A DNA stretch of 64,000 bases from Bog-473 sp963838835 (lineage in GTDB: Bacteria > Actinomycetota > Acidimicrobiia > Acidimicrobiales > RAAP-2): the NCBI GenBank assembly GCA_963838835.1, contig CAWITA010000016.1, forward strand, positions 248,001 through 312,000. The letters run 5' to 3'. Shown piece after piece: positions 1-7,701 of the stretch (the first letter of the stretch is position 1; the number at the start of each line of letters is the position of its first letter). The translations under genes and the position numbers were made by a program. The notes below the pieces were generated by a model, which saw only the letters and a program-made list of their open reading frames with translations, searched no databases and was not told the DNA's origin.

Positions 1-214
1 GAGCGAGCTCGTGGTGGTCGTTACGGTCAATGACGACCAGGCGGTCGGGCCCCTGATGCGCCGCCTCCAGCACACCCTGGACGAGCCGGTGCTGGTGGGG
101 AGCGAGGCCGTCCGTCTGCACGCCTCCCTCGGAGTTGCGATCGCCGAGGACGCCGAGACCGCCGAGGAGGTCCTGACGCGGGCTGAGCGATCGACCCGCG
201 TGAGCAAGCGTTGA
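1..214 (+). CDS. GGDEF-domain protein, C-terminal end (partial)
   Basis: The reading frame is open from the window edge and ends at TGA 212-214. The visible ~70 residues match the last third of a GGDEF (diguanylate cyclase) domain: a hydrophobic strand (ELVVVVTV), the late strand LHASLGVAIAED, and a C-terminal helix with AERSTRVSKR where active cyclases have a D-x-A-[ML]-Y-x-AK helix. The start and the GG(D/E)EF signature lie outside the window, and the residues at the usual motif position read SEL, so the domain may be degenerate. Whether it makes c-di-GMP cannot be judged from this fragment. Confidence 0.6.
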   Translation, partial: SELVVVVTVNDDQAVGPLMRRLQHTLDEPVLVGSEAVRLHASLGVAIAEDAETAEEVLTRAERSTRVSKR

Positions 215-318
215 GGGCCTCGCCAATGGGCACGTCGTGCTGCGGGTGATCCGCTGGGTTCTCATCGTCGGGATCACCGCGCTGGCGCTGCGGTCCCTTC
301 CAGACGTCGCTCGTCAGC

Positions 319-592
319 TCAGAATTCGCTCGCTGTAGCCCCGCGTTGCACGATATCCCGTGCCCGTTCGAGGATCGTGGTCGTGGACGTCTCCGCACCT
401 GAGGCGGGGTCGATTCTCCGTCCGACCTCCTGGAGCAGGTGGCCGGCATGGGCACGTAGCACACGGATGAGGTCCTCGAATTCCTGCGACGTCGCGACCG
501 CCTTCGCCGCGTCGATCACCTCGTCGAGGGCGTCGCTGCCGTCCACGCGCGCCCACGATGTAGCCGGCGATGAGGGCTAGGACCAAACCCAT
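319..592 (-). CDS. Small membrane-anchored protein (apparent frameshift)
   Basis: ATG at 592-590 opens a hydrophobic N-terminus (MGLVLALIAGYIVGARG), typical of short actinobacterial membrane proteins of this layout. The natural continuation, an amphipathic helical part with DALDEVIDAAKAVATSQEF, is in another frame and runs to TGA at 319. Removing one base near 541 joins the two parts into a ~90-residue protein with one N-terminal transmembrane segment and a soluble helical tail. The function is unknown. It is the first of many one-base shifts in this window and is probably a sequence error. Confidence 0.55.
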
Positions 593-1217
593 GTGTGCGC
601 AGATCCCTACTGGTCCGGGCCCGCGACCGCGGCCACGAGCGGACTGCGCTACGCGTGTGGATCTCATGACCCCGCTTCCCGTCGCTCGACCTGGCTGGGG
701 TCAGCCTCGCGAACGAATCGACTGTACACGGGGGTCAGCGGACCGGATGGCCCGCGTCGACATCGGTATCCGACGCATCCTGGCCCGACGTGCACGCGAC
801 GTTGTGGCTTGCTCGGGCCGCCCTCGGCGCGCCGCGACCAGAGCCGAACGCCCATGCCATCCGTGGCGACGGTACGCGTCGTGACGCCTCCGGCATGTTT
901 CCCCGTGGCGCAGCGGGTGGAGGCGACCACCGGACTCGTCTTGACGATCGCGCCCGCTCCGTCGTGGATGTGGTCGATGTCGGCGTCGGCGATCCGCTGA
1001 CGCACAGGGGAGAGCTGCCTGCTTCGCCCCCCAGGCCCGTTTGCTCATGGCGATGTCGCCAGATTCGCCCCAGATCCTCGTGGAGGCGGTTGCAACGCCT
1101 GTAGGAGGCAGCTGCGTCAGAGGCGGGTCAGGCTGCCAGCCGCCCGTCCTGACGAGGCCCGAGAGCGCCCCGCCGAACCCTCCCCGAACGAATGTTCGGG
1201 GGCCTCCTGGCACGATA
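593..1217. other. Intergenic region, no convincing gene
   Basis: About 620 bases between the small membrane protein and the repeat element at 1218. Open frames exist on both strands, as expected at this GC content, but none has a credible ribosome site plus a recognisable domain. A minus-strand frame at about 664-1005 looks weakly protein-like (IADADIDHIHDGAGAIV) but shows no family I recognise. Confidence 0.4.
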
Positions 1218-1272
1218 GGGAGTATCGGCCCTAGTGAAAACAGGAGTATCGGCCCTATTGGGTTCTCCCAAT
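1218..1272 (+). promoter_or_regulatory. Paired direct repeats resembling DosR/DevR boxes, plus a hairpin
   Basis: Two copies of GGAGTATCGGCCCTA lie at 1219-1233 and 1243-1257, 24 bases start to start. The first is preceded by an extra G, giving GGGAGTATCGGCCCT. This is close to the GGGAC-N-GGCCC layout of NarL-family DevR/DosR sites. A small inverted repeat, ATTGGG/CCCAAT, follows at 1257-1262 and 1267-1272. The element sits 20-75 bases before the start of the gene at 1293, and a DevR homologue is the next gene. Regulation by DevR is inference. Confidence 0.5.
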
Positions 1273-1292
1273 TCCGGCAAAATTATATTTCG

Positions 1293-1631
1293 ATGTCGAT
1301 GTACAGCGAATTGCTCTGCGGCCTGTGTGCGGACGTTGACCCGCTACCTCTGCCGCCTTCGCGTGACGAGCTCGTCGTCATCTTGCTGCAGTGCCGGCGG
1401 CGTCTCAATGGGCACGGGATGGGTGCTGACCACGTAATGGCCGAGGACCTGGCTCTGGAGCTTGACCACGATCGCATGCTGGTGCGGCTCTGTACGGCGA
1501 TGGGTATCGAAACCGAACCCAGCCGGTTTGCCAACCCGCTGGCCGAGCGTGAACGTCTCGAAGACCTGCTGCGCGGGGCGGGTGTCGACTTCCGCACGCT
1601 TGATGACCACCGGCGGGTCAAGGTCGCTTAG
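1293..1631 (+). CDS. Hypothetical small protein behind DosR-like repeats
   Basis: ATG at 1293 (a second ATG at 1299) begins a ~112-residue acidic, helix-rich protein with no membrane segment. Motifs visible are SRDELVVILLQCRRRL early and a C-terminal EDLLRGAGVDFRTLDDHRRVKVA. The frame is open further upstream, but that part has no coding character and would read through the direct repeats. I recognise no family. It ends 29 bases before the end of devR on the opposite strand (convergent). The repeats just upstream make membership in the DevR regulon plausible. Confidence 0.5.
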   Translation: MSMYSELLCGLCADVDPLPLPPSRDELVVILLQCRRRLNGHGMGADHVMAEDLALELDHDRMLVRLCTAMGIETEPSRFANPLAERERLEDLLRGAGVDFRTLDDHRRVKVA

Positions 1632-1660
1632 AGCACCGGGGTCCGGACGGGGCCACCTGG

Positions 1661-2323
1661 TCAGGGCCGGGGATTGGGATTGGTCGCCTTGCGCTCGGCG
1701 AGAACCGCGGCATAGACGGCCGCTTCAGTGCGGCGACGCATGCCCAGTTTCGAGAGAAGGCTCGAGACGTAGTTCTTCACCGTTGCCTCGGCCAGGAAGA
1801 GTTGCTCGGCAATCTGGCGGTTGGACTGGCCGAGCGCAATCAATTCCAGGACTTTTCGCTCTTGGGGAGTGAGCACGGTCAGGCGGGACTCCGCCTCCTG
1901 GTCCTTTCGCAACCGGTCGAACAACTCCTGGGTCAGCACGGGATCTAGCAGGGACATGCCCTGGCTCACCCGCCTGATGTCGCCTAGCAGGTCGCCTCCT
2001 CCGACCTCCTTGAGCACGTAGCCCGAGGCACCCGCCATGATTGAGGAGAACAGCGCGTCGTCGTCCGAGTAGGACGTCAGCATCAGGCAGCGGACCTGGG
2101 GCGCGACCGACTGGATCTCCCGGCACACCTCGATTCCGTTGCCGTCAGGGAGGCGGACGTCGAGTATGGCCACGTCGGGCTCGAGGTCACGGATCAGCTT
2201 CAGGCCTTCCTCCGCCGTGCCGGCCTCGCCGACGACATCCATGTCGCTCTCGGTCTCGAGCAAAGTACGCAGGCCCGTCCGGACCAGTTCATGATCGTCG
2301 AGGACGAACACCCGAATCGCCAC
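1661..2323 (-). CDS. devR: NarL/DevR-family response regulator
   Basis: A two-domain regulator of ~220 residues. The receiver is complete: acidic pair in VFVLDDHEL, phospho-acceptor Asp in VAILDVRLPDGNG, Ser/Thr in LMLTSYSDDD and Lys in GYVLKEVGG. A LuxR-type helix-turn-helix follows (LTPQERKVLELIALGQSNRQ, then IAEQLFLAEATVKNYVSSLL). The domain order and receiver resemble mycobacterial DevR/DosR, the hypoxia/NO dormancy regulator. GTG at 2323 (or 2326) is chosen because homology begins at AIRVFVLDDHE; the frame stays open further upstream without homology. It is transcribed divergently from the kinase gene at 2421. Confidence 0.85.
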   Translation of the reverse strand: MAIRVFVLDDHELVRTGLRTLLETESDMDVVGEAGTAEEGLKLIRDLEPDVAILDVRLPDGNGIEVCREIQSVAPQVRCLMLTSYSDDDALFSSIMAGASGYVLKEVGGGDLLGDIRRVSQGMSLLDPVLTQELFDRLRKDQEAESRLTVLTPQERKVLELIALGQSNRQIAEQLFLAEATVKNYVSSLLSKLGMRRRTEAAVYAAVLAERKATNPNPRP

Positions 2324-2420
2324 CACTCCAATGATGCCACGGGAACCACCAGGGGTTGTACAGGTGTGAACCCCAGTTGCCGACTCCTCGGAAACTCGCG
2401 CGCATCTATCCTGGCAGGCC

Positions 2421-3587
2421 GTGCAGCCACTCGACCGCATCGACGATCCCGTTCGACTGCGTCGCCTGGTACAGGCGATCCTCATCCTCGATGCCGAGCT
2501 CCACCTGCCGGTGGTGCTCCGACGCATCATCGAAGAGGGCTGTGACCTCGTGGACGCGCAATACGGGGCCCTGGGCGTCCTGACTGAGGACGGCCGTGCC
2601 CTGGACCAGTTCGTGACGGTGGGGCTCAGCAACGAGGAGGAGCAGGCTATCGGCCCTCGCCCGACCGGGCGGGGAGTCCTGGGCACGCTTATCGCCGACG
2701 ACAAGCCCCTCCGCATGTCCAGGACCGCCGACAGCCCGGACAGCTTCGGCACGCCGCCACATCATCCCCCCATGACCTCGTTCCTGGGTGTCCCCATACG
2801 GGTGCACGGCGAGGTCTACGGGAACCTCTATCTGACGAACAAGAAGACGGAGGCCGAGTTCTCTGAGGACGACGAGGAGCTCGTCCTCGCTCTCGCCATG
2901 GCCGCTGGCATCGCCATTGAGAACGCACGTCTCCACGGCCTGGTGCGTGACCGCGCACTGACCGAGGACAGGGACCGGATCGCCCGCGACCTTCATGACT
3001 CGGTGATCCAGCGCCTCTTTGCCATCGGGCTATCGCTCCAGGGAACGGCCCGCCTGGTAGAGCGGCCGGAGGCGGTTATGCGGATCGGAGAGGCGATCGA
3101 CAAGATCGACGAAACGATCCGTCAGCTCCGCAAGGCGATCTTCGACATTGAGCTCACCATTAACAAGGAGGGGCTGCACCCCAAGATCCTCGACCTCGTG
3201 CACGAGCTGCGTCCGGTGCTCGGCATTCATCCGCACCTCTCGTTCAGCGGCCCGGTCGACACCGTCGTGACTGGGGCGCTGGCCGAGGAGGTACTCGCCG
3301 TCCTGCGGGAGGCGCTGACAAATGTGGGCAAGCACGCCGAGGCCTCCCAGGTTGTGATCACGGTCGCGGTGGGCGAGGAGGTGCGCCTGGTGGTGGCTGA
3401 CGACGGGAAGGGGATGAAGGCGGGATCTTCGGCGGGGCTAGGCCTTCGGAACATGCGCCAGCGCGCCGAGCGCCTGGGTGGCAGTGTCGAACTCGGCACA
3501 TCTCGGGAGGGAGGCACGCGGCTCACGTGGCACGTGCCGGCCGGCACCAGCGAGCAGGGATTCGTGGTGGGGGAGACCGCACCCTAG
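2421..3587 (+). CDS. devS: DevS/DosS-like GAF sensor histidine kinase
   Basis: A 388-residue soluble kinase. Residues ~15-175 form one GAF domain. Residues ~180-250 are a HisKA_3 dimerisation domain with the phospho-accepting His192 in ARDLHDSVIQRLF. The C-terminus is a HATPase with an N-box (EALTNVGKHAEA) and a G-box (VADDGKGM, then GLGLRNMRQRA). Mycobacterial DevS and DosT carry two GAF domains; here there is one. It keeps an HHPPM motif (residues 114-118) in the region where I recall the haem-binding His of DevS GAF-A. The GTG start at 2421 is divergent from devR, so the two genes share a ~100-base promoter region. The likely partner is DevR. Confidence 0.85.
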   Translation: MQPLDRIDDPVRLRRLVQAILILDAELHLPVVLRRIIEEGCDLVDAQYGALGVLTEDGRALDQFVTVGLSNEEEQAIGPRPTGRGVLGTLIADDKPLRMSRTADSPDSFGTPPHHPPMTSFLGVPIRVHGEVYGNLYLTNKKTEAEFSEDDEELVLALAMAAGIAIENARLHGLVRDRALTEDRDRIARDLHDSVIQRLFAIGLSLQGTARLVERPEAVMRIGEAIDKIDETIRQLRKAIFDIELTINKEGLHPKILDLVHELRPVLGIHPHLSFSGPVDTVVTGALAEEVLAVLREALTNVGKHAEASQVVITVAVGEEVRLVVADDGKGMKAGSSAGLGLRNMRQRAERLGGSVELGTSREGGTRLTWHVPAGTSEQGFVVGETAP

Positions 3588-3622
3588 GCCCGGCTCCGGT
3601 GGAGCACAGGGCTCCACCCGGG

Positions 3623-5008
3623 TCATGGCACCCGCGGCCTCTCGGATGGGCGTGCCGAGCACACCTCGGCCAGGCCGTCCTCGAGGCAGCCGGCGAGCTT
3701 GGCGCTGTCCGGCACGGCGGCGACGTCGACATTGAGCGTGATGCAGGCGCGATCGGAGGCCGAGACAAGGGACACGTTGAAGGCGGCCCCCGACGGCGGC
3801 GACACCGCATAGATGGCGCGCACCTCGGCGCCGCCGAGGAAGGCCCGGGAGGGGGGCCCGGGGATGTTGGTGATGCAGAAGTCGTCGCCGAGCAACATGG
3901 TGCTCCACAGGCTCCGCGCGACTCCTGCAGGTAGCGCGCTCAACCCAGCGGCCAGGACGTCACTCACCGCCAGGCCAGGGGCACCTTTCCATTCGGCAAC
4001 GATCCGGCGGACCTCGGCCACGCAGTCGGCCACGTCGGCGTGGGTAGGGATGACGAACCGGGCCGGGACGAAGCGGTTCCCGCTGGGGCCCTCGCCGGCC
4101 CCGCGCACATTCACGGGCATCAGGGCACGGAATCCCGTGCTGGCAACGCCGTGCTGCTCGTGATAAAGGCTCAGACCGCGGACGACGGCGGCCACAAAGA
4201 CGTCGTTGACGGTGCCACCCCAGGCCGCGGCCGCACGTTTGAGCGTGGCGAGCTCGAGGTCGAGGACCTCGACGTGGCGGCGGAAACTGCGCCGCGTCAT
4301 GATCGGCGAGATCGGCTTGGAGGCAGGTGCCATCAGGTGGGCCACCGACCGGCCCAACGCAGCCAGCCGGCCGAGCGACCGGACCGGATGGAATACGAGG
4401 TCCATGGCGTCGTCGACGTACCGGACGGCGTCGGGCAGAAGCCGGAGCCGGCCGAGGGCTGCACCGTCGGCCTGAGGGGCCGCGGCATCGACCGAATGGG
4501 TGGGCGGGTTGATGCGCCCGTCGCTCGAAAGGTCGAAAAGATGGGCCAGCACCGCGAGCCCGCCGACCCCGTCGATCAGTGCGTGGTGCACCTTGACCAC
4601 GAGGGCGGCGCCGCCGGCGCCGACGCCCTCGACGAGAACGGCTTCCCACAGGGGCTGGGCGTCGTCGAACCCGCTCGTGGCCATGGTCTGGGCCATGTCG
4701 AGGACGTCGCGCAGGGACCCGTGATCGGGGAGGCGGATTCGCCGTAGGTGCATGCCCAGGTCGAAGCCGTCGTCGGACACGAACTGAGGTCGGCCCCAAC
4801 CCGGGGCCCGGCTGACCCGTGATCGCAGGCGCGGGACGGACCTGGTCAGATCAGCGATCCGGTCTCGGACGTCGAACCAATCGGGGGCCTGGTCCAACAC
4901 CATGAGCGCCACGATGGTCGGGCGCATGACCGGGTCGGCGCCGATGGTCCACAACAGGGCATCCGAACCGCTCATTGTGTCGACGAATCTTGTGTTTGCC
5001 TCGGCCAT
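3623..5008 (-). CDS. Wax ester synthase/diacylglycerol acyltransferase (WS/DGAT)
   Basis: A 461-residue bifunctional acyltransferase that transfers fatty acyl-CoA to diacylglycerol or fatty alcohols to make storage lipid. The catalytic HHxxxDG motif reads HHALIDG at residues 141-147. Other family motifs are PLWEAVLVEG before it, and NDVFVAAVVRG and ALMPVNVRG after it, with the C-terminal NIPGP region. A strong ribosome site, AAGGAGG, precedes the ATG at 5008. The gene converges on devS. In Mycobacterium tuberculosis the WS/DGAT tgs1 belongs to the DosR regulon, so this placement beside devRS suggests lipid storage in dormancy. Confidence 0.92.
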   Translation of the reverse strand: MAEANTRFVDTMSGSDALLWTIGADPVMRPTIVALMVLDQAPDWFDVRDRIADLTRSVPRLRSRVSRAPGWGRPQFVSDDGFDLGMHLRRIRLPDHGSLRDVLDMAQTMATSGFDDAQPLWEAVLVEGVGAGGAALVVKVHHALIDGVGGLAVLAHLFDLSSDGRINPPTHSVDAAAPQADGAALGRLRLLPDAVRYVDDAMDLVFHPVRSLGRLAALGRSVAHLMAPASKPISPIMTRRSFRRHVEVLDLELATLKRAAAAWGGTVNDVFVAAVVRGLSLYHEQHGVASTGFRALMPVNVRGAGEGPSGNRFVPARFVIPTHADVADCVAEVRRIVAEWKGAPGLAVSDVLAAGLSALPAGVARSLWSTMLLGDDFCITNIPGPPSRAFLGGAEVRAIYAVSPPSGAAFNVSLVSASDRACITLNVDVAAVPDSAKLAGCLEDGLAEVCSARPSERPRVP

Positions 5009-5248
5009 CGTGGACCTCCTTCGTCGCGATTCTCGCGCCGCTCGGCGGCGGGCGGAGGGTCCGAAGCCCCTCTTCGGGCAGTCGGTACCGTCGAGCCTGG
5101 TACCGGCCGGAGCGGGGGAGGCCGGCTAGTGCGTCGTCGGCCCAGCTGGAGACTTCGAGCCGCCCTAGCATCGGGAGAACCCGACACCGCGGCCATTCAC
5201 TGGGACGCAGGGACGGGCGGCCGGACGACAGCGAGAAAGGGACCGAAC

Positions 5249-7078
5249 ATGACGACAACGACGGTGCCGGGTCCGGTCCCAGCGCAAGGCATGCGCAACG
5301 CGTTCGGCCGGCGGCAGCTCTACAAGTACCCGAACACGTGGCCTCGGCTGGGTTACCTGGCGATCGTCGTGCTGACGACGATCATGCTCTATTACCTCTA
5401 CTACGTGGAGGGGGCGGTCACACCGCTGCTGCTGCCCTACTACCACATGTCCTTCCGGTTCTTCTTGTACCTGCTGGTCGTCTCCAACGCCATCGGCGCG
5501 TTCAGCGCGTTCATCGGCGGGCTCTCCGACAAGATCGGTCGGGCCAACCTCACCATCTACGGCACACTCGTCGTCGCGCTCGTCCAGCTGTTCGCTATTC
5601 CCCACATCCACAGCGAGTGGTGGTTCGCCGCCTCCTACTGCGTTATCGGATTCGTAGAGGGCATCATCCTGGTCTCCACGCCCGCACTCATGCGGGACTT
5701 CTCACCGCAGCTGGGTCGCGGCGCAGCGATGGGGTTCTGGGCGCTCGGCCCCACCATGGGCGCGTTGGCCGCCAGCCTCGTCGCCACTCACACCTTGGAT
5801 CACCTCAGGCCCTGGCAGGACCAGTTCATCATCTCGGGGCTGGTGTGCCTGGGCGTGGTGGTCATCGCCTTCTTCTTCCTGCGCGAGCTCTCGCCGCAGC
5901 TGCGCGACCAGCTGATGGTCACCGAACGCGAGCGAGCGCTGGTGGAGGCACGTGCCAAGGGCATCGACGTCCAGAAGGCCACGGCGCACCCGATCCGCTC
6001 CATGATGCGCCTGGACCTTATCTCCTCTTCCGTCGCCATTTCGGTGTTCCTGCTCTTCTACTACGCCTCGGTCAGTGTGCTCACGATTTACTGGGTCGTG
6101 ATCTACAGCCGCAGCACGCCGCAGGCGAACGGGATCAACGTTTGGTACGCGGGCTTCCTCTCCATTGGGTTGGTCGTGTCCGGTGTGCTCTCGGATTGGG
6201 CCAAGGTCCGCAAGCCCTTCATGCTCTTCGGCGCCATCTGCGCCATGGTGATGATGGGCTTCCTCATTCTGCAGACGGACCGCCCGCACACTGGTTATTA
6301 CGCCAACGTGCTCGTGATCGTGCTCCTTGCTGTCTCCATCGCCCTTGCGTATGCGCCCTGGATGGCGAACTACACGGAGCAGGTTGAGTCACACAACCCG
6401 GCCCTCACGGCCTCGGGGCTGGCGGTCTGGGGATGGATCCTCCGGATCACGGTCGCCCTTTCCTTCCTCGTGCTGCCCTACGTGATCACGACGTCGACGG
6501 TCCTGGTCGACAACCAGAACGCGGCCACCGCGCTCCAGGCCATCAAGGCGGCGCAGCCGTACGCGCCGACCACTGCTTGCTACAAGGGCCAGACACCTGC
6601 ATCGGTCATCGCGGGACTCCAGCTGCAACCACCTCAACCGGGTCCTCAGGCACTCGCCGCGATTCTGGCCGGGTGCAACAGCACCCACAACCTCTTGAAG
6701 GCGGTCGGCCAGGCCGGCGGCCTGACCAACCCCCAGGTCCAGGGGCTGCTCGCCTTCAACCCGCTCGGGCAGGAGATCCAGAAGGGTATGCCCGTCAGCA
6801 ACGCCGAGATCGCGTCGAAGGTGGGCGTCCACTCGCAAAACCTCGCTTCGCTCCTCGTGGCGGAGCAGAAGCTGCTGCCCGCGCAGAAGACGGCGCCCGG
6901 CGAATGGAAGAGATGGTGGATGGTGTGCCTGCTGGGCCAGCTGGTGTTTGCGGTGCTCGTTTTCTTCATGCGGGGCCGCTGGAGCCCGCGGGCAGCCCGT
7001 CGTGACTTCGACGAGCACGAGCGCGTGATCACCGAGGAGCTGGCGAAGTTGGCCCGGGAGCCCGCGGCGGTGGGGTAG
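5249..7078 (+). CDS. MFS transporter with large extracytoplasmic loop
   Basis: A ~610-residue major facilitator permease starting at ATG 5249, with a GAGAAAGGGA ribosome site upstream. Eleven hydrophobic segments can be followed from GYLAIVVLTTIMLYYLYYV onward, with an MFS loop 2-3 motif (GGLSDKIGRANL). After the segment ending near LPYVITTSTVLV there is a ~130-residue polar, Gln/Ala-rich stretch containing two cysteines (TTACYKG and LAGCNST), then a final membrane segment and a basic/acidic tail. Normal MFS proteins are 400-450 residues, so the loop insertion is the distinctive part. The substrate is unknown. Confidence 0.8.
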   Translation: MTTTTVPGPVPAQGMRNAFGRRQLYKYPNTWPRLGYLAIVVLTTIMLYYLYYVEGAVTPLLLPYYHMSFRFFLYLLVVSNAIGAFSAFIGGLSDKIGRANLTIYGTLVVALVQLFAIPHIHSEWWFAASYCVIGFVEGIILVSTPALMRDFSPQLGRGAAMGFWALGPTMGALAASLVATHTLDHLRPWQDQFIISGLVCLGVVVIAFFFLRELSPQLRDQLMVTERERALVEARAKGIDVQKATAHPIRSMMRLDLISSSVAISVFLLFYYASVSVLTIYWVVIYSRSTPQANGINVWYAGFLSIGLVVSGVLSDWAKVRKPFMLFGAICAMVMMGFLILQTDRPHTGYYANVLVIVLLAVSIALAYAPWMANYTEQVESHNPALTASGLAVWGWILRITVALSFLVLPYVITTSTVLVDNQNAATALQAIKAAQPYAPTTACYKGQTPASVIAGLQLQPPQPGPQALAAILAGCNSTHNLLKAVGQAGGLTNPQVQGLLAFNPLGQEIQKGMPVSNAEIASKVGVHSQNLASLLVAEQKLLPAQKTAPGEWKRWWMVCLLGQLVFAVLVFFMRGRWSPRAARRDFDEHERVITEELAKLAREPAAVG

Positions 7079-7091
7079 TGCCGACCGTCTG

Positions 7092-7115
7092 GCGCCCCAT
7101 CGCTAGGTGGGGCGC
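7092..7115 (+). terminator. Hairpin after the MFS gene
   Basis: A perfect 8-base stem, GCGCCCCA/TGGGGCGC (7092-7099 and 7108-7115), encloses an 8-base loop 13 bases after the MFS stop codon. There is no T-run behind it, so termination is plausible but not certain. Confidence 0.5.
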
Positions 7116-7327
7116 TCCGCTCCAAACGTTGGCGCCTTCTTGGCGCAAATGATCGAGTTGGAAGCGAGGATGGCAGCTCAATTTCGACGTTGGCGGTCGG
7201 AGTGGCGCCCAGCACCGTCCCTGTCATCGCCCTAATTTTGGTGCTGTTCACGCGTCGGGCACGGCGTACGCTGGCCGTGCAAGGGGTTGAGAAGCAACCG
7301 AGACCACGCTTTCGCAAAGGAGCCAGA

Positions 7328-7510
7328 ATGCAGGTGCTCGCCGATGTAACCAGTGGTGGCTTCGTCGGGTTGTGGGCGGTCCTCTACGTGATACTGCTTG
7401 TGACCCTGGGCATCATGTCCATCCGGAAGGGCCACTGGGTCATGTTCCTCGTCGGACTGTTCATCCCGCTCTTCTGGTTGATTGGTGCGCTCCTGCCGAG
7501 GAGGCGCTGA
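7328..7510 (+). CDS. Small two-helix membrane protein
   Basis: A 60-residue protein from ATG 7328 with an AAAGGAG ribosome site. Two hydrophobic segments (about residues 12-30 and 38-54) are separated by a short basic turn (SIRKGHW), and the C-terminus is LLPRRR. The size and layout match small actinobacterial phospholipase_D-nuclease-N-like or superinfection-immunity-like membrane proteins, but no diagnostic motif is present. It stands alone between an MFS gene and a substrate-binding protein. Confidence 0.65.
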   Translation: MQVLADVTSGGFVGLWAVLYVILLVTLGIMSIRKGHWVMFLVGLFIPLFWLIGALLPRRR

Positions 7511-7701
7511 CCGCAGGACTCGGCCTCCTCGGAAGTTGGACGGCAAAGCGAACGCTGTATACCCCTACGGCGAACAGATCACCACCGCGGACCCAGGCAT
7601 GCGGGTGCCCTGGCCGCCGGCAGCGTGAGAGCACAAAAGGTTAAGCTCGGGGAGGGCCAGAGTAGGCGCTTGCAAGCGCGTCGCAGTGAGAGTGGGGATC
7701 T

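Noticed and set aside
701..1213. Long minus-strand open frames covering 664-1213
   Set aside because: Composition is Arg-rich and frame-ambiguous, no ribosome site or domain is visible, and long random frames are expected at this GC content.
5129..5248. Longer MFS start at 5129
   Set aside because: The extra 40 residues are Arg/Gly-rich with no membrane character; ATG 5249 has the ribosome site and begins the homologous part.
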